A stretch of 64,000 bases of DNA from Paracoccus aestuariivivens (lineage in GTDB: Bacteria; Pseudomonadota; Alphaproteobacteria; Rhodobacterales; Rhodobacteraceae). Within the stretch, counting starts at the first letter, position 1, and each line of letters opens with the position of its first letter. The DNA lies in contig NZ_WMIE01000006.1 in NCBI RefSeq assembly GCF_009711225.1, positions 148,328 to 212,327 on the forward strand. Direction: 5' to 3'. The translations under genes and the position numbers were made by a program. Shown in pieces: positions 26,230 through 33,780 of this stretch. The notes beneath the pieces were generated by a model. The model made no database searches and had not been told where the DNA came from. It saw only the letters and a list, made by a program, of their open reading frames with translations.

Positions 26230-27155
26230 TGGCACGCAAGGACCTTTTGAAGGATCTGATGAGCGGACCATCGACCAGCGACGAGTCAAGGCCCCTGCCC
26301 CGCTCGGATCGGGGCGCGATCGGCGCGGTCTCGAAGTCGATCAGCGAGTTGCGCAGCCGCGCGATCATCGAGGTCCAGCCCGAACTGATCGACCATGCCG
26401 GTATCCGTGACCGGTTGGATGACGATCCTTCGGGCATTGAATCGCTCAAGGATTCGCTGCGCGAATATGGCCAGCAGGTTCCGGTCCTTCTGCGCCATTC
26501 CCCGAATTTCGAGGGCCGCTACGACATCGTTTTCGGACGTCGCCGCGTCATGGCGATGCGCGAATTGAACATGCCGGTCAAGGCGATGGTCCGGACGCTG
26601 AACGATCAGGAACTGGTCGTCGCGCAGGGTCAGGAAAACTCGGCGCGCAAGGATCTGAGCTTTATCGAAAAGGCGAATTTCGCCGCCCAGATGGTCAAGG
26701 CCGGATTCGAGCGCAAGGTGATCTGCGATGCGCTGTCGATCGACAAGACCGTGATCTCTCGGATGCTGACCGTCACCGATGCAGTCCCCGAGGAACTGAT
26801 TCAGGCAATCGGCGCGGCCCCCTCCGCAGGGCGCGACCGCTGGCTTGGATTGTCCCAGAAAATTCAGGGCCGTTCGGTTCAGGATATGGTCGAGGCAGCC
26901 GTCGGCAAGGATTCCGACAGCCGTTTCGCGGCGGTTCTCGAAGCCTTGGCCGTCCCGCGCCCGAAATCCGCACAGCAGGTGCTTCGCGGCAATGGCGGCG
27001 AGCGGTTGGGTCAGGCGAAACGCGGTAAAAACAAGTCAATGATCGAGCTTACCGGCGAAGGAAACGCCTTTGGCGAGTGGCTGATCCAGAACATTCATGA
27101 GGTTCACCGTGACTGGCTTAGCAAACAGCCAGCACGCGGACATAAGGAAAACTAA
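26226..27155 (+). CDS. repB: RepB, ParB-type partition protein of the repABC replicon
   Basis: 309 residues, starting within the repA stop (ATGATGG). The ParB/Spo0J core shows SIESLKDSLREYGQQVPVLL, then RYDIVFGRRRVMAMRELNMP, the arginine-rich CTPase segment, and the helix-turn-helix KVICDALSIDKTVISRMLTV. The C-terminal domain ends in a basic tail. It binds the 16-bp parS palindromes and interacts with RepA to place replicon copies in daughter cells. Two matching sites are found in this locus, at 27260 and 28491. Confidence 0.93.
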   Translation: MMARKDLLKDLMSGPSTSDESRPLPRSDRGAIGAVSKSISELRSRAIIEVQPELIDHAGIRDRLDDDPSGIESLKDSLREYGQQVPVLLRHSPNFEGRYDIVFGRRRVMAMRELNMPVKAMVRTLNDQELVVAQGQENSARKDLSFIEKANFAAQMVKAGFERKVICDALSIDKTVISRMLTVTDAVPEELIQAIGAAPSAGRDRWLGLSQKIQGRSVQDMVEAAVGKDSDSRFAAVLEALAVPRPKSAQQVLRGNGGERLGQAKRGKNKSMIELTGEGNAFGEWLIQNIHEVHRDWLSKQPARGHKEN

Positions 27156-27184
27156 GCAGAATCAACAAGGAGGCACGAACAGGC

Positions 27185-27239
27185 AAAAGAAAAGCCCCCC
27201 AGGACTGAAGATCCCGAAGGGCCGTTTTCTCGATGTAGC
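27185..27239 (-). ncRNA. Counter-transcribed RNA (incA-type ctRNA) between repB and repC
   Basis: On the minus strand a consensus promoter (TTGACA 27274-27269, 17 bases, TTATCT 27251-27246) predicts a start near 27239. The transcript would end at a G/C-rich hairpin followed by TTTTCTTTT (27193-27185), a rho-independent terminator, giving about 55 nt. Position, orientation and size match the antisense RNA that represses repC expression and causes incompatibility in repABC plasmids. The terminator stem involves GGCCCTTCGGGA and TCCTGGGGGGC. Confidence 0.85.
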
Positions 27240-27245
27240 ACTCGC

Positions 27246-27274
27246 AGATAACGGCAAAAGTTGACATCTGTCAA
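27246..27274 (-). promoter_or_regulatory. Promoter of the ctRNA, overlapping a parS-like site
   Basis: TTGACA and TTATCT with an ideal 17-base spacer, reading toward the ctRNA. The -35 hexamer is part of the palindrome at 27260-27275, so a RepB molecule on that site would cover the promoter. Confidence 0.8.
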
Positions 27275-27275
27275 C
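27260..27275. other. parS-like partition site 1
   Basis: GTTGACATCTGTCAAC, an inverted repeat with arms GTTGACA/TGTCAAC and a two-base centre. It fits the GTT-N10-AAC outline of repABC parS sites and differs from the perfect copy at 28491 by one central base. Confidence 0.75.
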
Positions 27276-27309
27276 AGCGTCTTTCAGGCGGGCGGCTAAC
27301 TATTGCTGC

Positions 27310-28488
27310 GTGAATATCAGAATGAGGCATATTTCCACGACGCCTTTCGGGCGGCGGATGATTTCGGCTGTCCATCTTGCACATCAAACCATGGCCGAGG
27401 CCCCTGCCCCCGCGCCCGTAGCGGATAAATGGGCGTTGCTCCGCGACCTGACCGAGGCCCGCGCCCATTTCGCGGTTTCGGATCGTGATCTGGCCGTGCT
27501 GTCGGCCCTGCTGACGTTCCATCCCGGCAAATCTCTGGATGACGGCCCTGCCCTGATCGTTTTCCCTTCGAACCAGTCCTTGTCCGCGCGCGCCCACGGG
27601 ATGCCCGAAAGCACCCTTCGCCGCCATATGGCCGCTTTGGTTCGCGCGGGACTGGTCCTGCGGCATGACAGCCCTAACGGCAAACGCTATGCGATGCGGG
27701 ATCAGGACGGCCAGATCGACCACGCCTTCGGGTTCGACCTGCGCCCCCTATTGATCCGCGCGGACGAAATCACCGACGCAGCCCATGCTGCGCGCCAGAC
27801 CGCGCAGCAGTTGCGCAACCTGCGTCAACTTGCGGTACTGCGCCTGCGTGATGCCTCGAAGCTGGTTCTATGGTTGATCGAGACCGGAACCCCTCGCGAT
27901 ATTCCGGTTGCCGAGCGACTTGCCGGATTGCAGCGCCGCTTGCGCCGCAAACTGGACATGGCGGAACTGCATCGTCTGATCGCCGACACCGAAGAAATCC
28001 TGCGGGAACTATCCCGCCTTTTGCCCGTCAATCCGGAATTAATGAGCGGCGATGACAGCCAGAATGAGCGGCACTATCAGAATTCAAACCCTGATATCCA
28101 AGAATCTGAATCTTGCCATGAAACAGATCCACAAACGGAAAGCTCACGAACAAAGGTTCAGGAACCCCCGCTTGAACTTGTTCTGAAAGCCGCATCAGAA
28201 ATCAATATCTACGCCCCGTCACCGATCCAATCATGGCGGGATCTTTGGCAAACCGCTTGCGTCCTAAGACCCATGCTGGGGATCGACCAAAGATTGTGGT
28301 CCGAAGCCTGCAGCCGAATGGGACAATCTTCGGCGGCAATCGCGCTGGCCTGCATTCTGGAGCGTGTGCAGACAATCAGATCACCGGGGGCCTATTTGCG
28401 GCGGCTTACCGAGAAAGCCCGACTGGGGGAATTTTCGACCGGCCCGATGGTGATGGCATTGTTGAATGGCAAGACACATTCCGCATGA
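27310..28488 (+). CDS. repC: RepC, replication initiator of the repABC replicon
   Basis: 392 residues from GTG 27310; ATG 27322 (MRHISTTPFGRR) is equally possible and matches the conserved RepC start TPFGRR. The N-terminal half holds a winged-helix domain (ERSL-like segment SNQSLSARAHGMPESTLRRH, then MAALVRAGLVLRHDSPNGKR) that binds the origin. Between about codons 248 and 300 the DNA becomes A/T-rich, a known position of the repABC origin. The C-terminal part (about 305-392) is again conserved-looking. RepC is the limiting initiator and is controlled by the ctRNA and by RepA/RepB. Confidence 0.93.
   Translation: MNIRMRHISTTPFGRRMISAVHLAHQTMAEAPAPAPVADKWALLRDLTEARAHFAVSDRDLAVLSALLTFHPGKSLDDGPALIVFPSNQSLSARAHGMPESTLRRHMAALVRAGLVLRHDSPNGKRYAMRDQDGQIDHAFGFDLRPLLIRADEITDAAHAARQTAQQLRNLRQLAVLRLRDASKLVLWLIETGTPRDIPVAERLAGLQRRLRRKLDMAELHRLIADTEEILRELSRLLPVNPELMSGDDSQNERHYQNSNPDIQESESCHETDPQTESSRTKVQEPPLELVLKAASEINIYAPSPIQSWRDLWQTACVLRPMLGIDQRLWSEACSRMGQSSAAIALACILERVQTIRSPGAYLRRLTEKARLGEFSTGPMVMALLNGKTHSA
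28045..28225. other. Candidate oriV: A/T-rich segment within repC
   Basis: In a window of high GC content this stretch inside repC is clearly A/T-rich (for example AAACAGATCCACAAACGGAA and AAATCAATATCTACGCCCC) and encodes a low-complexity linker full of Ser, Glu, Gln and Asn. In characterised repABC replicons the origin lies in the A/T-rich middle of repC. Assignment here rests on composition and position only. Confidence 0.65.
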
Positions 28489-28490
28489 GA

Positions 28491-28506
28491 GTTGACAGCT
28501 GTCAAC
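28491..28506. other. parS partition site 2 (perfect palindrome)
   Basis: GTTGACAGCTGTCAAC, a perfect 16-bp palindrome two bases after the repC stop codon. It agrees with the repABC parS form GTTNNCNGCNGNNAAC, and its position downstream of repC is a standard one. RepB is expected to bind it. Confidence 0.88.
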
Positions 28507-28520
28507 TTAGGCCGTTCCCG

Positions 28521-29528
28521 TCAACTGACAGGAATATTCTCGCGGAAAACGACTTGCAGACGCGGCGGATATTCGCTTTCCGTCGTGCCCCGAACCGCCG
28601 AGACCAGCAAGCGAACGACCTCGCGCGCCTCGACCCGTGGGTTCTGATCGATCACGGCGTCCATCGTGCGGTCGATCAGCATCAGGCGCGTGGCGTCGGT
28701 CAGGTCGTGCCCGATGAAGACGGTCTTGCGACCCAGATGCGCGTCGCGCAAGGCACGGGCGATCCCCTGATTCCCCGAGCCGATATTGTAAACTCCGGCG
28801 ACCGGACCCTCGGCCAGAATCCGGCGCATCTCGTCAAAGGCGCGGTCCCGATCATCGCCCAGTTCGGCCCATGCCCTGATGCGCAATTCGGGGAAGTCCT
28901 CGGCAAGGATCGACCGGAAGCCCATCTCGCGTTCCTCATGTCCGCGATAGGTCCGCGAGCCGACAAACAGCACGATGTCGCGGGCGACACCTTCGCCAAG
29001 GAAGCGTCCCATCAGCAGACCGGCAAGCCGACCGGCGGCGCGATTGTCGACGCCGACATAGCCGACCTTGTCCACCGAGGCGACGTCCGAGACCAGCGTG
29101 GCGACCTTGACGCCGGACTGGACCAAGGCATTCAGTTCCTCGCGCACCTCGGGACGATCAGGGGCAACGACGCCGACCGCATCGGTCTGGCCGCGCAGTT
29201 CCGACAGGCGGCGCGCGACATTGCCCGCGTTCCATTCCTCGACATCATGGATGCGCAAGGACAGGTCCGAGCGGGTCGTGGATTCCTCGATCAGCCAATT
29301 GCGCAGATTGCGCATGAAGCTGTTCGTTCCGGCGGGCAGGACGAAATCCAGACGCAGCGCCGATGAATGCGACAGGGTAGGGGGGCCGAAATAACCCAAC
29401 TCTCCGGCAATCCGCAAAATTATCTCACGTGTGCGGTTTCGAACACCCGGACGTTGGTTCAGGACCCGATCCACCGTGGCAGTCGAGACGCCCGCGCGGG
29501 CCGCAATCTCCGAAATGGTCGTCCGCAT
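28521..29528 (-). CDS. LacI family transcriptional regulator
   Basis: 335 residues from the ATG at 29528 (MRTTISEIAARAGVSTATVD); the frame is open to 29609 but the earlier residues are unlike the family. The helix-turn-helix and hinge (residues 1-55) are followed by a periplasmic-binding-protein-like ligand domain. The recognition part STATVDRVLNQRPGVRNRT resembles regulators of the myo-inositol/sugar branch. It is divergent from the seven-gene sugar/CoA operon starting at 29750 and is its probable repressor, releasing on binding a sugar or derivative. No clear LacI-type operator was identified by eye in the 221-bp gap. Confidence 0.88.
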   Translation of the reverse strand: MRTTISEIAARAGVSTATVDRVLNQRPGVRNRTREIILRIAGELGYFGPPTLSHSSALRLDFVLPAGTNSFMRNLRNWLIEESTTRSDLSLRIHDVEEWNAGNVARRLSELRGQTDAVGVVAPDRPEVREELNALVQSGVKVATLVSDVASVDKVGYVGVDNRAAGRLAGLLMGRFLGEGVARDIVLFVGSRTYRGHEEREMGFRSILAEDFPELRIRAWAELGDDRDRAFDEMRRILAEGPVAGVYNIGSGNQGIARALRDAHLGRKTVFIGHDLTDATRLMLIDRTMDAVIDQNPRVEAREVVRLLVSAVRGTTESEYPPRLQVVFRENIPVS

Positions 29529-29749
29529 AATGTCACCTGAAGTGATCTGTTGCGAGAAATTGGCCGGAATTCTGCGATTCACATCATAATACCTCATTCT
29601 GATTGTCAACTCCCCGTCATTTGCGCGGTTAAATCGTCAGAATGATCCAAAATGATGGGTTATGATGGAATATGATGATTGCCCGTGCCGCGCTGAGTGG
29701 CGAGTTTCCCATCAGCAAGGCCTTGGAGGAGGCCAGAAGGGGAGGGTAG

Positions 29750-30835
29750 ATGACCGAGACGAGCTTTACGCCGGATCCGCAGATCCGGTTCCGTGACTTC
29801 CGCATCGGGGCCATCGGCTCGGGGATGATCATGGCGGAATGTCATCTCGAGGCCTACCGGATGGCCGGTTTTCCGGTCGTGGCCATTGCCTCGCGGACCA
29901 GATCGAAGGCGGCCGAGGTCGCCGCGCGTCACGGCATCCCGAAAACCCACGACACGCCCGAAGCCCTGATCGAGGACCCCGAGGTGCAGATCGTGGACAT
30001 CGCCTATCCGCCGCATCTGCAGCCCGCGCTGATCCGGCACGCGCTGCGTCAGCCCCATGTCAAAGGCGTCCTCGCGCAAAAGCCGTTGGCTTTGTCGCTC
30101 GAGGAAGCGAGGGCCTTGCGCGACGAGGCCAAGGCAGCAGGCAAGATCCTGTCCGTCAACCAGAACATGCGCTTTGACCAGTCGATCCGCGTCCTCAAGC
30201 AGTTGCTGGACCGCGGCGCACTGGGCGAGCCGGTCTTCGCCCAGATCGACATGCATGCCATCCCGCATTGGCAGGGGTTCCTGCGCGATTACGACCGTCT
30301 GACCCTGTCGAACATGAGCGTGCATCATCTGGATGCCCTGCGTTTCCTGTTCGGCGACCCGACCGAGGTCACGACCGTCACCCGCACCGACCCGCGCACC
30401 GAATTCGACCATCAGGACGGGATCGTGGCGACGACGCTGCGCTTCCCCTCGGGGCTGCTCGCGTTGTCGCTGGAAGATGTCTGGTCCGGTCCGCGTGCGG
30501 AAGGCTATGCCGACGACCAGCATATCAACTGGCGCGTCGAGGGGACCGAGGGCGTGGCCAAGGGCACGATCGGCTGGCCGACAGGCGCTGCCTCGACGCT
30601 GACCTATGCCTCGCGCAAGGAAACCGGCGGCGCATGGGTCACCCCGCAATGGGACACGATGTGGTTCCCGCATGCCTTCATCGGCGTGATGGAGCAGTTG
30701 CAATGGGCCATCCACAGCGGCGAGGCCCCCGCTTTGTCGGTCGCCGACAATGTGCGGACCATGGCGCTGGTCGAGGCGGCCTACCGCTCGATCGACGAGG
30801 GCCGGACCGTCGCCCACGACATTTCTCAGGACTGA
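29750..30835 (+). CDS. Gfo/Idh/MocA family oxidoreductase
   Basis: 361 residues, preceded by a strong GGGGAGGG ribosome-binding site. N-terminal Rossmann domain with FRIGAIGSGMIMAECHLEAY (G-x-G-x-x-x-A type), then the substrate domain. The family EKP motif reads AQKP (near residue 108): the catalytic lysine is kept, but the glutamate is glutamine. These enzymes oxidise a hydroxyl of sugars, inositols or glycosides with NAD(P). It is the first gene of an operon with an isomerase, an epimerase-like protein, an SDR and two CoA enzymes, and probably opens the pathway by oxidising the sugar. Confidence 0.88.
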   Translation: MTETSFTPDPQIRFRDFRIGAIGSGMIMAECHLEAYRMAGFPVVAIASRTRSKAAEVAARHGIPKTHDTPEALIEDPEVQIVDIAYPPHLQPALIRHALRQPHVKGVLAQKPLALSLEEARALRDEAKAAGKILSVNQNMRFDQSIRVLKQLLDRGALGEPVFAQIDMHAIPHWQGFLRDYDRLTLSNMSVHHLDALRFLFGDPTEVTTVTRTDPRTEFDHQDGIVATTLRFPSGLLALSLEDVWSGPRAEGYADDQHINWRVEGTEGVAKGTIGWPTGAASTLTYASRKETGGAWVTPQWDTMWFPHAFIGVMEQLQWAIHSGEAPALSVADNVRTMALVEAAYRSIDEGRTVAHDISQD

Positions 30836-30853
30836 ATCGGGAGGAAACCAGTC

Positions 30854-31768
30854 ATGATGCAAGCCGGTATTTTCACGGGGTATTTCCCCTATGACCTCAA
30901 GACCACGGCGCAAAAGATCCGCGCCCATGATTTCAACACGGTCCAGCTGGACCTGCATTTTTCGGATATCGACGTCTCGGACGGGCAGGTAACAGCCGAC
31001 AAGTGCCGCACCATCCGCGACACGTTCCGCGACCATCACCTGCCGGTCAGCTGTATCTCGGCCTATACCAACATCGTCCATCCCGACGCGGCCACCCGCA
31101 AGCAGCGTCTGGACCGGCTGAAAGAGATCCTCGCCCATGCGCAATATCTGGGCTCGCCCTATGTGATCTCGGAGACGGGGACTTTCGACACCGGCAGCGA
31201 CTGGGTGCATCACCCCAAGAACAAGACCGAGGAAGGCTGGGACGATTGCCGCACGGTCATCACCGATCTTGCGAAATTCGCATGGGATCACGGCGCGGTC
31301 TTCCTGCTGGAGACCTATGTGAACAACGTTGTCGGTTCGGTCGAGGAAACCCTGCGCATGTTCGCCGAGGTGGATCATCCCGGCCTTGGACTGCTGATGG
31401 ACCCGACCAACTATTTCGAGGCCCATAATATCGGCCAGATGGACAAGACGCTGAACTTCGTCTTCGACGCGCTGTCCGACAAGATCAAGATTGCCCATGC
31501 CAAAGACGTGAAACGCTCGGGCGATGACAAGTCGGAAAAACATTCGGACATCGGCGATGCCTCGGCGGCGGAAAGCCACACCTTCCGCGGCGTCGGCGAG
31601 ATCGAGTTGCCCGCCCCCGGTCTGGGAGAGCTGAACTATGACCTGTACCTGCAGCGTCTGGCGCAGAAGCACCCGAACATCCCGATGATCATCGAGCATC
31701 TGGACGAATCCGATGTCGGCCGCGCGAAGGCCTTCCTTGACGGCAAGTTCCGCGCCAACGGCTGCTGA
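30854..31768 (+). CDS. Sugar phosphate isomerase/epimerase family protein (TIM barrel, AP endonuclease 2 type)
   Basis: 304 residues; start ATG 30854 after GGAGGAAACC. The xylose-isomerase-like TIM barrel is recognisable from FDTGSDWVHHPKNKTEEGWD, then VFLLETYVNNVVGSVEETLR, GLLMDPTNYFE and IKIAHAKDVKRS, where the Glu, Asp and His residues form the usual metal site. Members isomerise, epimerise or dehydrate keto-sugars, and relatives act with Gfo/Idh/MocA enzymes on 3-keto sugars and inosose. It follows the dehydrogenase by 18 bases; a strong hairpin follows its stop codon. Confidence 0.86.
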   Translation: MMQAGIFTGYFPYDLKTTAQKIRAHDFNTVQLDLHFSDIDVSDGQVTADKCRTIRDTFRDHHLPVSCISAYTNIVHPDAATRKQRLDRLKEILAHAQYLGSPYVISETGTFDTGSDWVHHPKNKTEEGWDDCRTVITDLAKFAWDHGAVFLLETYVNNVVGSVEETLRMFAEVDHPGLGLLMDPTNYFEAHNIGQMDKTLNFVFDALSDKIKIAHAKDVKRSGDDKSEKHSDIGDASAAESHTFRGVGEIELPAPGLGELNYDLYLQRLAQKHPNIPMIIEHLDESDVGRAKAFLDGKFRANGC

Positions 31769-31780
31769 AGCCAGCAGGGG

Positions 31781-31810
31781 CGGGGCGATGTTTTCCCTTT
31801 CGTCGCCCCG
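31781..31810 (+). other. Strong intergenic hairpin inside the sugar/CoA operon
   Basis: CGGGGCGATG (31781-31790), loop TTTTCCCTTT, CGTCGCCCCG (31801-31810): a 10-bp stem with one G-T pair, 13 bases after the isomerase stop. There is no T-run after it. It could stabilise the upstream mRNA or partly attenuate the rest of the operon. Confidence 0.6.
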
Positions 31811-31840
31811 TCTGCACCACCAGACCCAGGACTAGGCAAG

Positions 31841-33019
31841 ATGGTAGAACTTTACGGCAAGACCTTCACCCGCCGCGAGATCGAGGCCGCCAGCGGCGGC
31901 TTGTCCCATGTCGCGGGCGTCCGCCTGATGGAGTTGTCGAACGGGCTGGAGCGCGGCAACCGCATGCTGGAATTCCGCAGCGGCTCTGGCCTGCGCTTTA
32001 CCGTGCTGGTCGATCGCTGCATGGATATCGCCGATTGCGAACATAACGGCCGCGCCATCGGCTGGCACTCGCCCTCTGGCTTCCGCCACCCTTCGCTGAC
32101 CGAGTATGAGGGCGAGGGCGGCTTGGGTTGGATGCGCAGCTTCTCGGGGCTGATGGTGACCTGCGGGCTGGACCATATCCTGTTCATGAACGACGTTCCG
32201 ACCGACAGCTATGTCTACGGCCCGCGCAAGACGGCATCGCATTCCCTGCACGGTCGCGCGGGCACGATCCCGGCGCATCTGACCGGTTACGGCGAGCGTT
32301 GGGACGGGGACAATTGCACCCTTTGGGCCGAAGGGGTCGTCACCCAATCCGCCGTCTTCGGCGAGCATCTGGAACTGCATCGCCGCATCGAGATCGAGGT
32401 CGGCTGCAATGAAATCCGCCTGTCCGACCGCGTGGTCAATCGCGGGTTCTACCGTACGCCGCATATGTATTGCTATCATATCAATGTAGGCCATCCCGTG
32501 CTTGAGGAAGGCGCGCGCTATCTGGCCCCCATCGCCGAAACCGTCTGGGCCGCCCATGCCGAGGCCTATGACAAGCAGGGCGTCGGCTATCGCAGCCTGC
32601 CTAGCCCGCAGATGGATTTCCACGAACAGGTCTGGCAGCACGAACTGGTCGCCGATGCCTCGGGCGAGGTTCCCGTCGCTCTGGTAAACGACCGTCTGGG
32701 GCTTGGCTTCATGGTGGTCACGCGCAAGGACCAGTTTCCCTGCCAGTATGAATGGCAGAACCTTCAGGCGGGACAATATGCGCTGGGGATCGAGCCGTCC
32801 TCGCATCATGTGCTGGGCAATCTGGCCGCGCGGGATCGTGACGAGATGATCTGGCTGAACCACGGCGACGAGCGCCGCTATGACAGCCGCTTCGTCATCC
32901 TGCCCGACGCTGCCGCCGTGAGTGCCGCCGAGGCCCGCATCCGTGCCGTCCACGGCCAGCCCGACACCGATTACCCGACCCCCACGGGCCATTTCCGCAA
33001 GCTGGAGGGCAGGGCATGA
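31841..33019 (+). CDS. Aldose 1-epimerase-like protein, DUF4432 family
   Basis: 392 residues, mostly beta strands, resembling the galactose mutarotase supersandwich fold of DUF4432 proteins (GLRFTVLVDRCMDIADCEHN, GRAGTIPAHLTGYGERW, CYHINVGHPVLEEGARYLAP). Family members bind sugars and probably epimerise or open rings; the biochemical function of DUF4432 is not settled. No signal peptide, so it acts in the cytoplasm. It ends four bases into the SDR gene (ATGA), so translation is coupled. The 72-base upstream gap holds the hairpin at 31781. Confidence 0.84.
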   Translation: MVELYGKTFTRREIEAASGGLSHVAGVRLMELSNGLERGNRMLEFRSGSGLRFTVLVDRCMDIADCEHNGRAIGWHSPSGFRHPSLTEYEGEGGLGWMRSFSGLMVTCGLDHILFMNDVPTDSYVYGPRKTASHSLHGRAGTIPAHLTGYGERWDGDNCTLWAEGVVTQSAVFGEHLELHRRIEIEVGCNEIRLSDRVVNRGFYRTPHMYCYHINVGHPVLEEGARYLAPIAETVWAAHAEAYDKQGVGYRSLPSPQMDFHEQVWQHELVADASGEVPVALVNDRLGLGFMVVTRKDQFPCQYEWQNLQAGQYALGIEPSSHHVLGNLAARDRDEMIWLNHGDERRYDSRFVILPDAAAVSAAEARIRAVHGQPDTDYPTPTGHFRKLEGRA

Positions 33020-33765
33020 GCCTGACCGGACGCCGCATCCTTTACACCGGAGCCGCAGGCGGGCTTGGCCACCAGACCACGCTGGACCTGCTGGCGGCGG
33101 GGGCCGAGGTCTTTGCCCTTGACCGCGACCATGCCAAGAACGCTGCGCTGATCGCGGACACGCCCGCCGATCTGGCCGCGCGCCTGCATCCGGTCGAGGT
33201 CGATCTGGCCGACAGGCCCGCGCTGCAATCGGTGCTGGACGGGATCGTCGCGGCGGGGCCTCTGGATGCGGTGATCAACAATGCCGCGATCTATCCCTCG
33301 AAACCGTTCGAGGCCTACAGCCTTGACGAACACGCCATGATCCATGCCGTGAATGTCGAGGCCGCGCTGATCTGCACGAAAGCCGCATTGCCCGGAATGC
33401 GCGGGCAGGGCTGGGGCAGGGTGATCAACATCACCTCGATCACGCTGTCAGGCGGATGGGAGGACCTGTCGCCCTATGTCCAATCCAAGGGCGCGCTTCT
33501 GGGCCTGACGCGGGCATGGGCGCGGGAATTCGGCAAATGGGGCATCACGGTCAACGCCATCGCGCCGGGGGCGTTTCCGACCGATGCCGAAAAGATCCAC
33601 CCCGACCCCGAAGGCTACAACGCCAAGGTTCTGGCCAGCCAGTCGATCAAGCGGCGCGGCCATGCCGGAGACATCGCGGCGGCGATCAAATTTTTCCTGT
33701 CCGAGGACGCGGGATTCATCACGGGCCAGTCACTCGCCGTCAATGGCGGCTGGACGATGCAGTAA
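33016..33765 (+). CDS. SDR family NAD(P)-dependent oxidoreductase
   Basis: 249 residues, a classical short-chain dehydrogenase. Cofactor motif TGAAGGLG (residues 13-20), NNAA structural motif near residue 92, catalytic Ser in INITSITLSGG, and YVQSK giving the Tyr-x-x-x-Lys pair near 155-159; the C-terminal PGAFPTDAEK and SLAVNGGWTMQ are typical. It would oxidise or reduce a second hydroxyl of the sugar-derived intermediate. It overlaps the DUF4432 gene and is followed after 15 bases by the CoA-transferase. Confidence 0.9.
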   Translation: MSLTGRRILYTGAAGGLGHQTTLDLLAAGAEVFALDRDHAKNAALIADTPADLAARLHPVEVDLADRPALQSVLDGIVAAGPLDAVINNAAIYPSKPFEAYSLDEHAMIHAVNVEAALICTKAALPGMRGQGWGRVINITSITLSGGWEDLSPYVQSKGALLGLTRAWAREFGKWGITVNAIAPGAFPTDAEKIHPDPEGYNAKVLASQSIKRRGHAGDIAAAIKFFLSEDAGFITGQSLAVNGGWTMQ

Positions 33766-33780
33766 GGAAGATCTGAAATC

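Noticed and set aside
29529..29749. LacI-type operator in the divergent intergenic region
   Set aside because: Only loose ATGATGG-like repeats were seen; no symmetric site with a central CG of acceptable quality.
29660..31699. 679-codon ORF on the minus strand opposite the Gfo/Idh/MocA and isomerase genes
   Set aside because: Rich in His, Arg, Gly and Asp with no domain pattern; an antisense shadow of two convincing plus-strand genes in high-GC DNA.
31832..32992. 386-codon ORF opposite the DUF4432 gene
   Set aside because: No recognisable fold and perfect overlap with a well-supported gene on the other strand.
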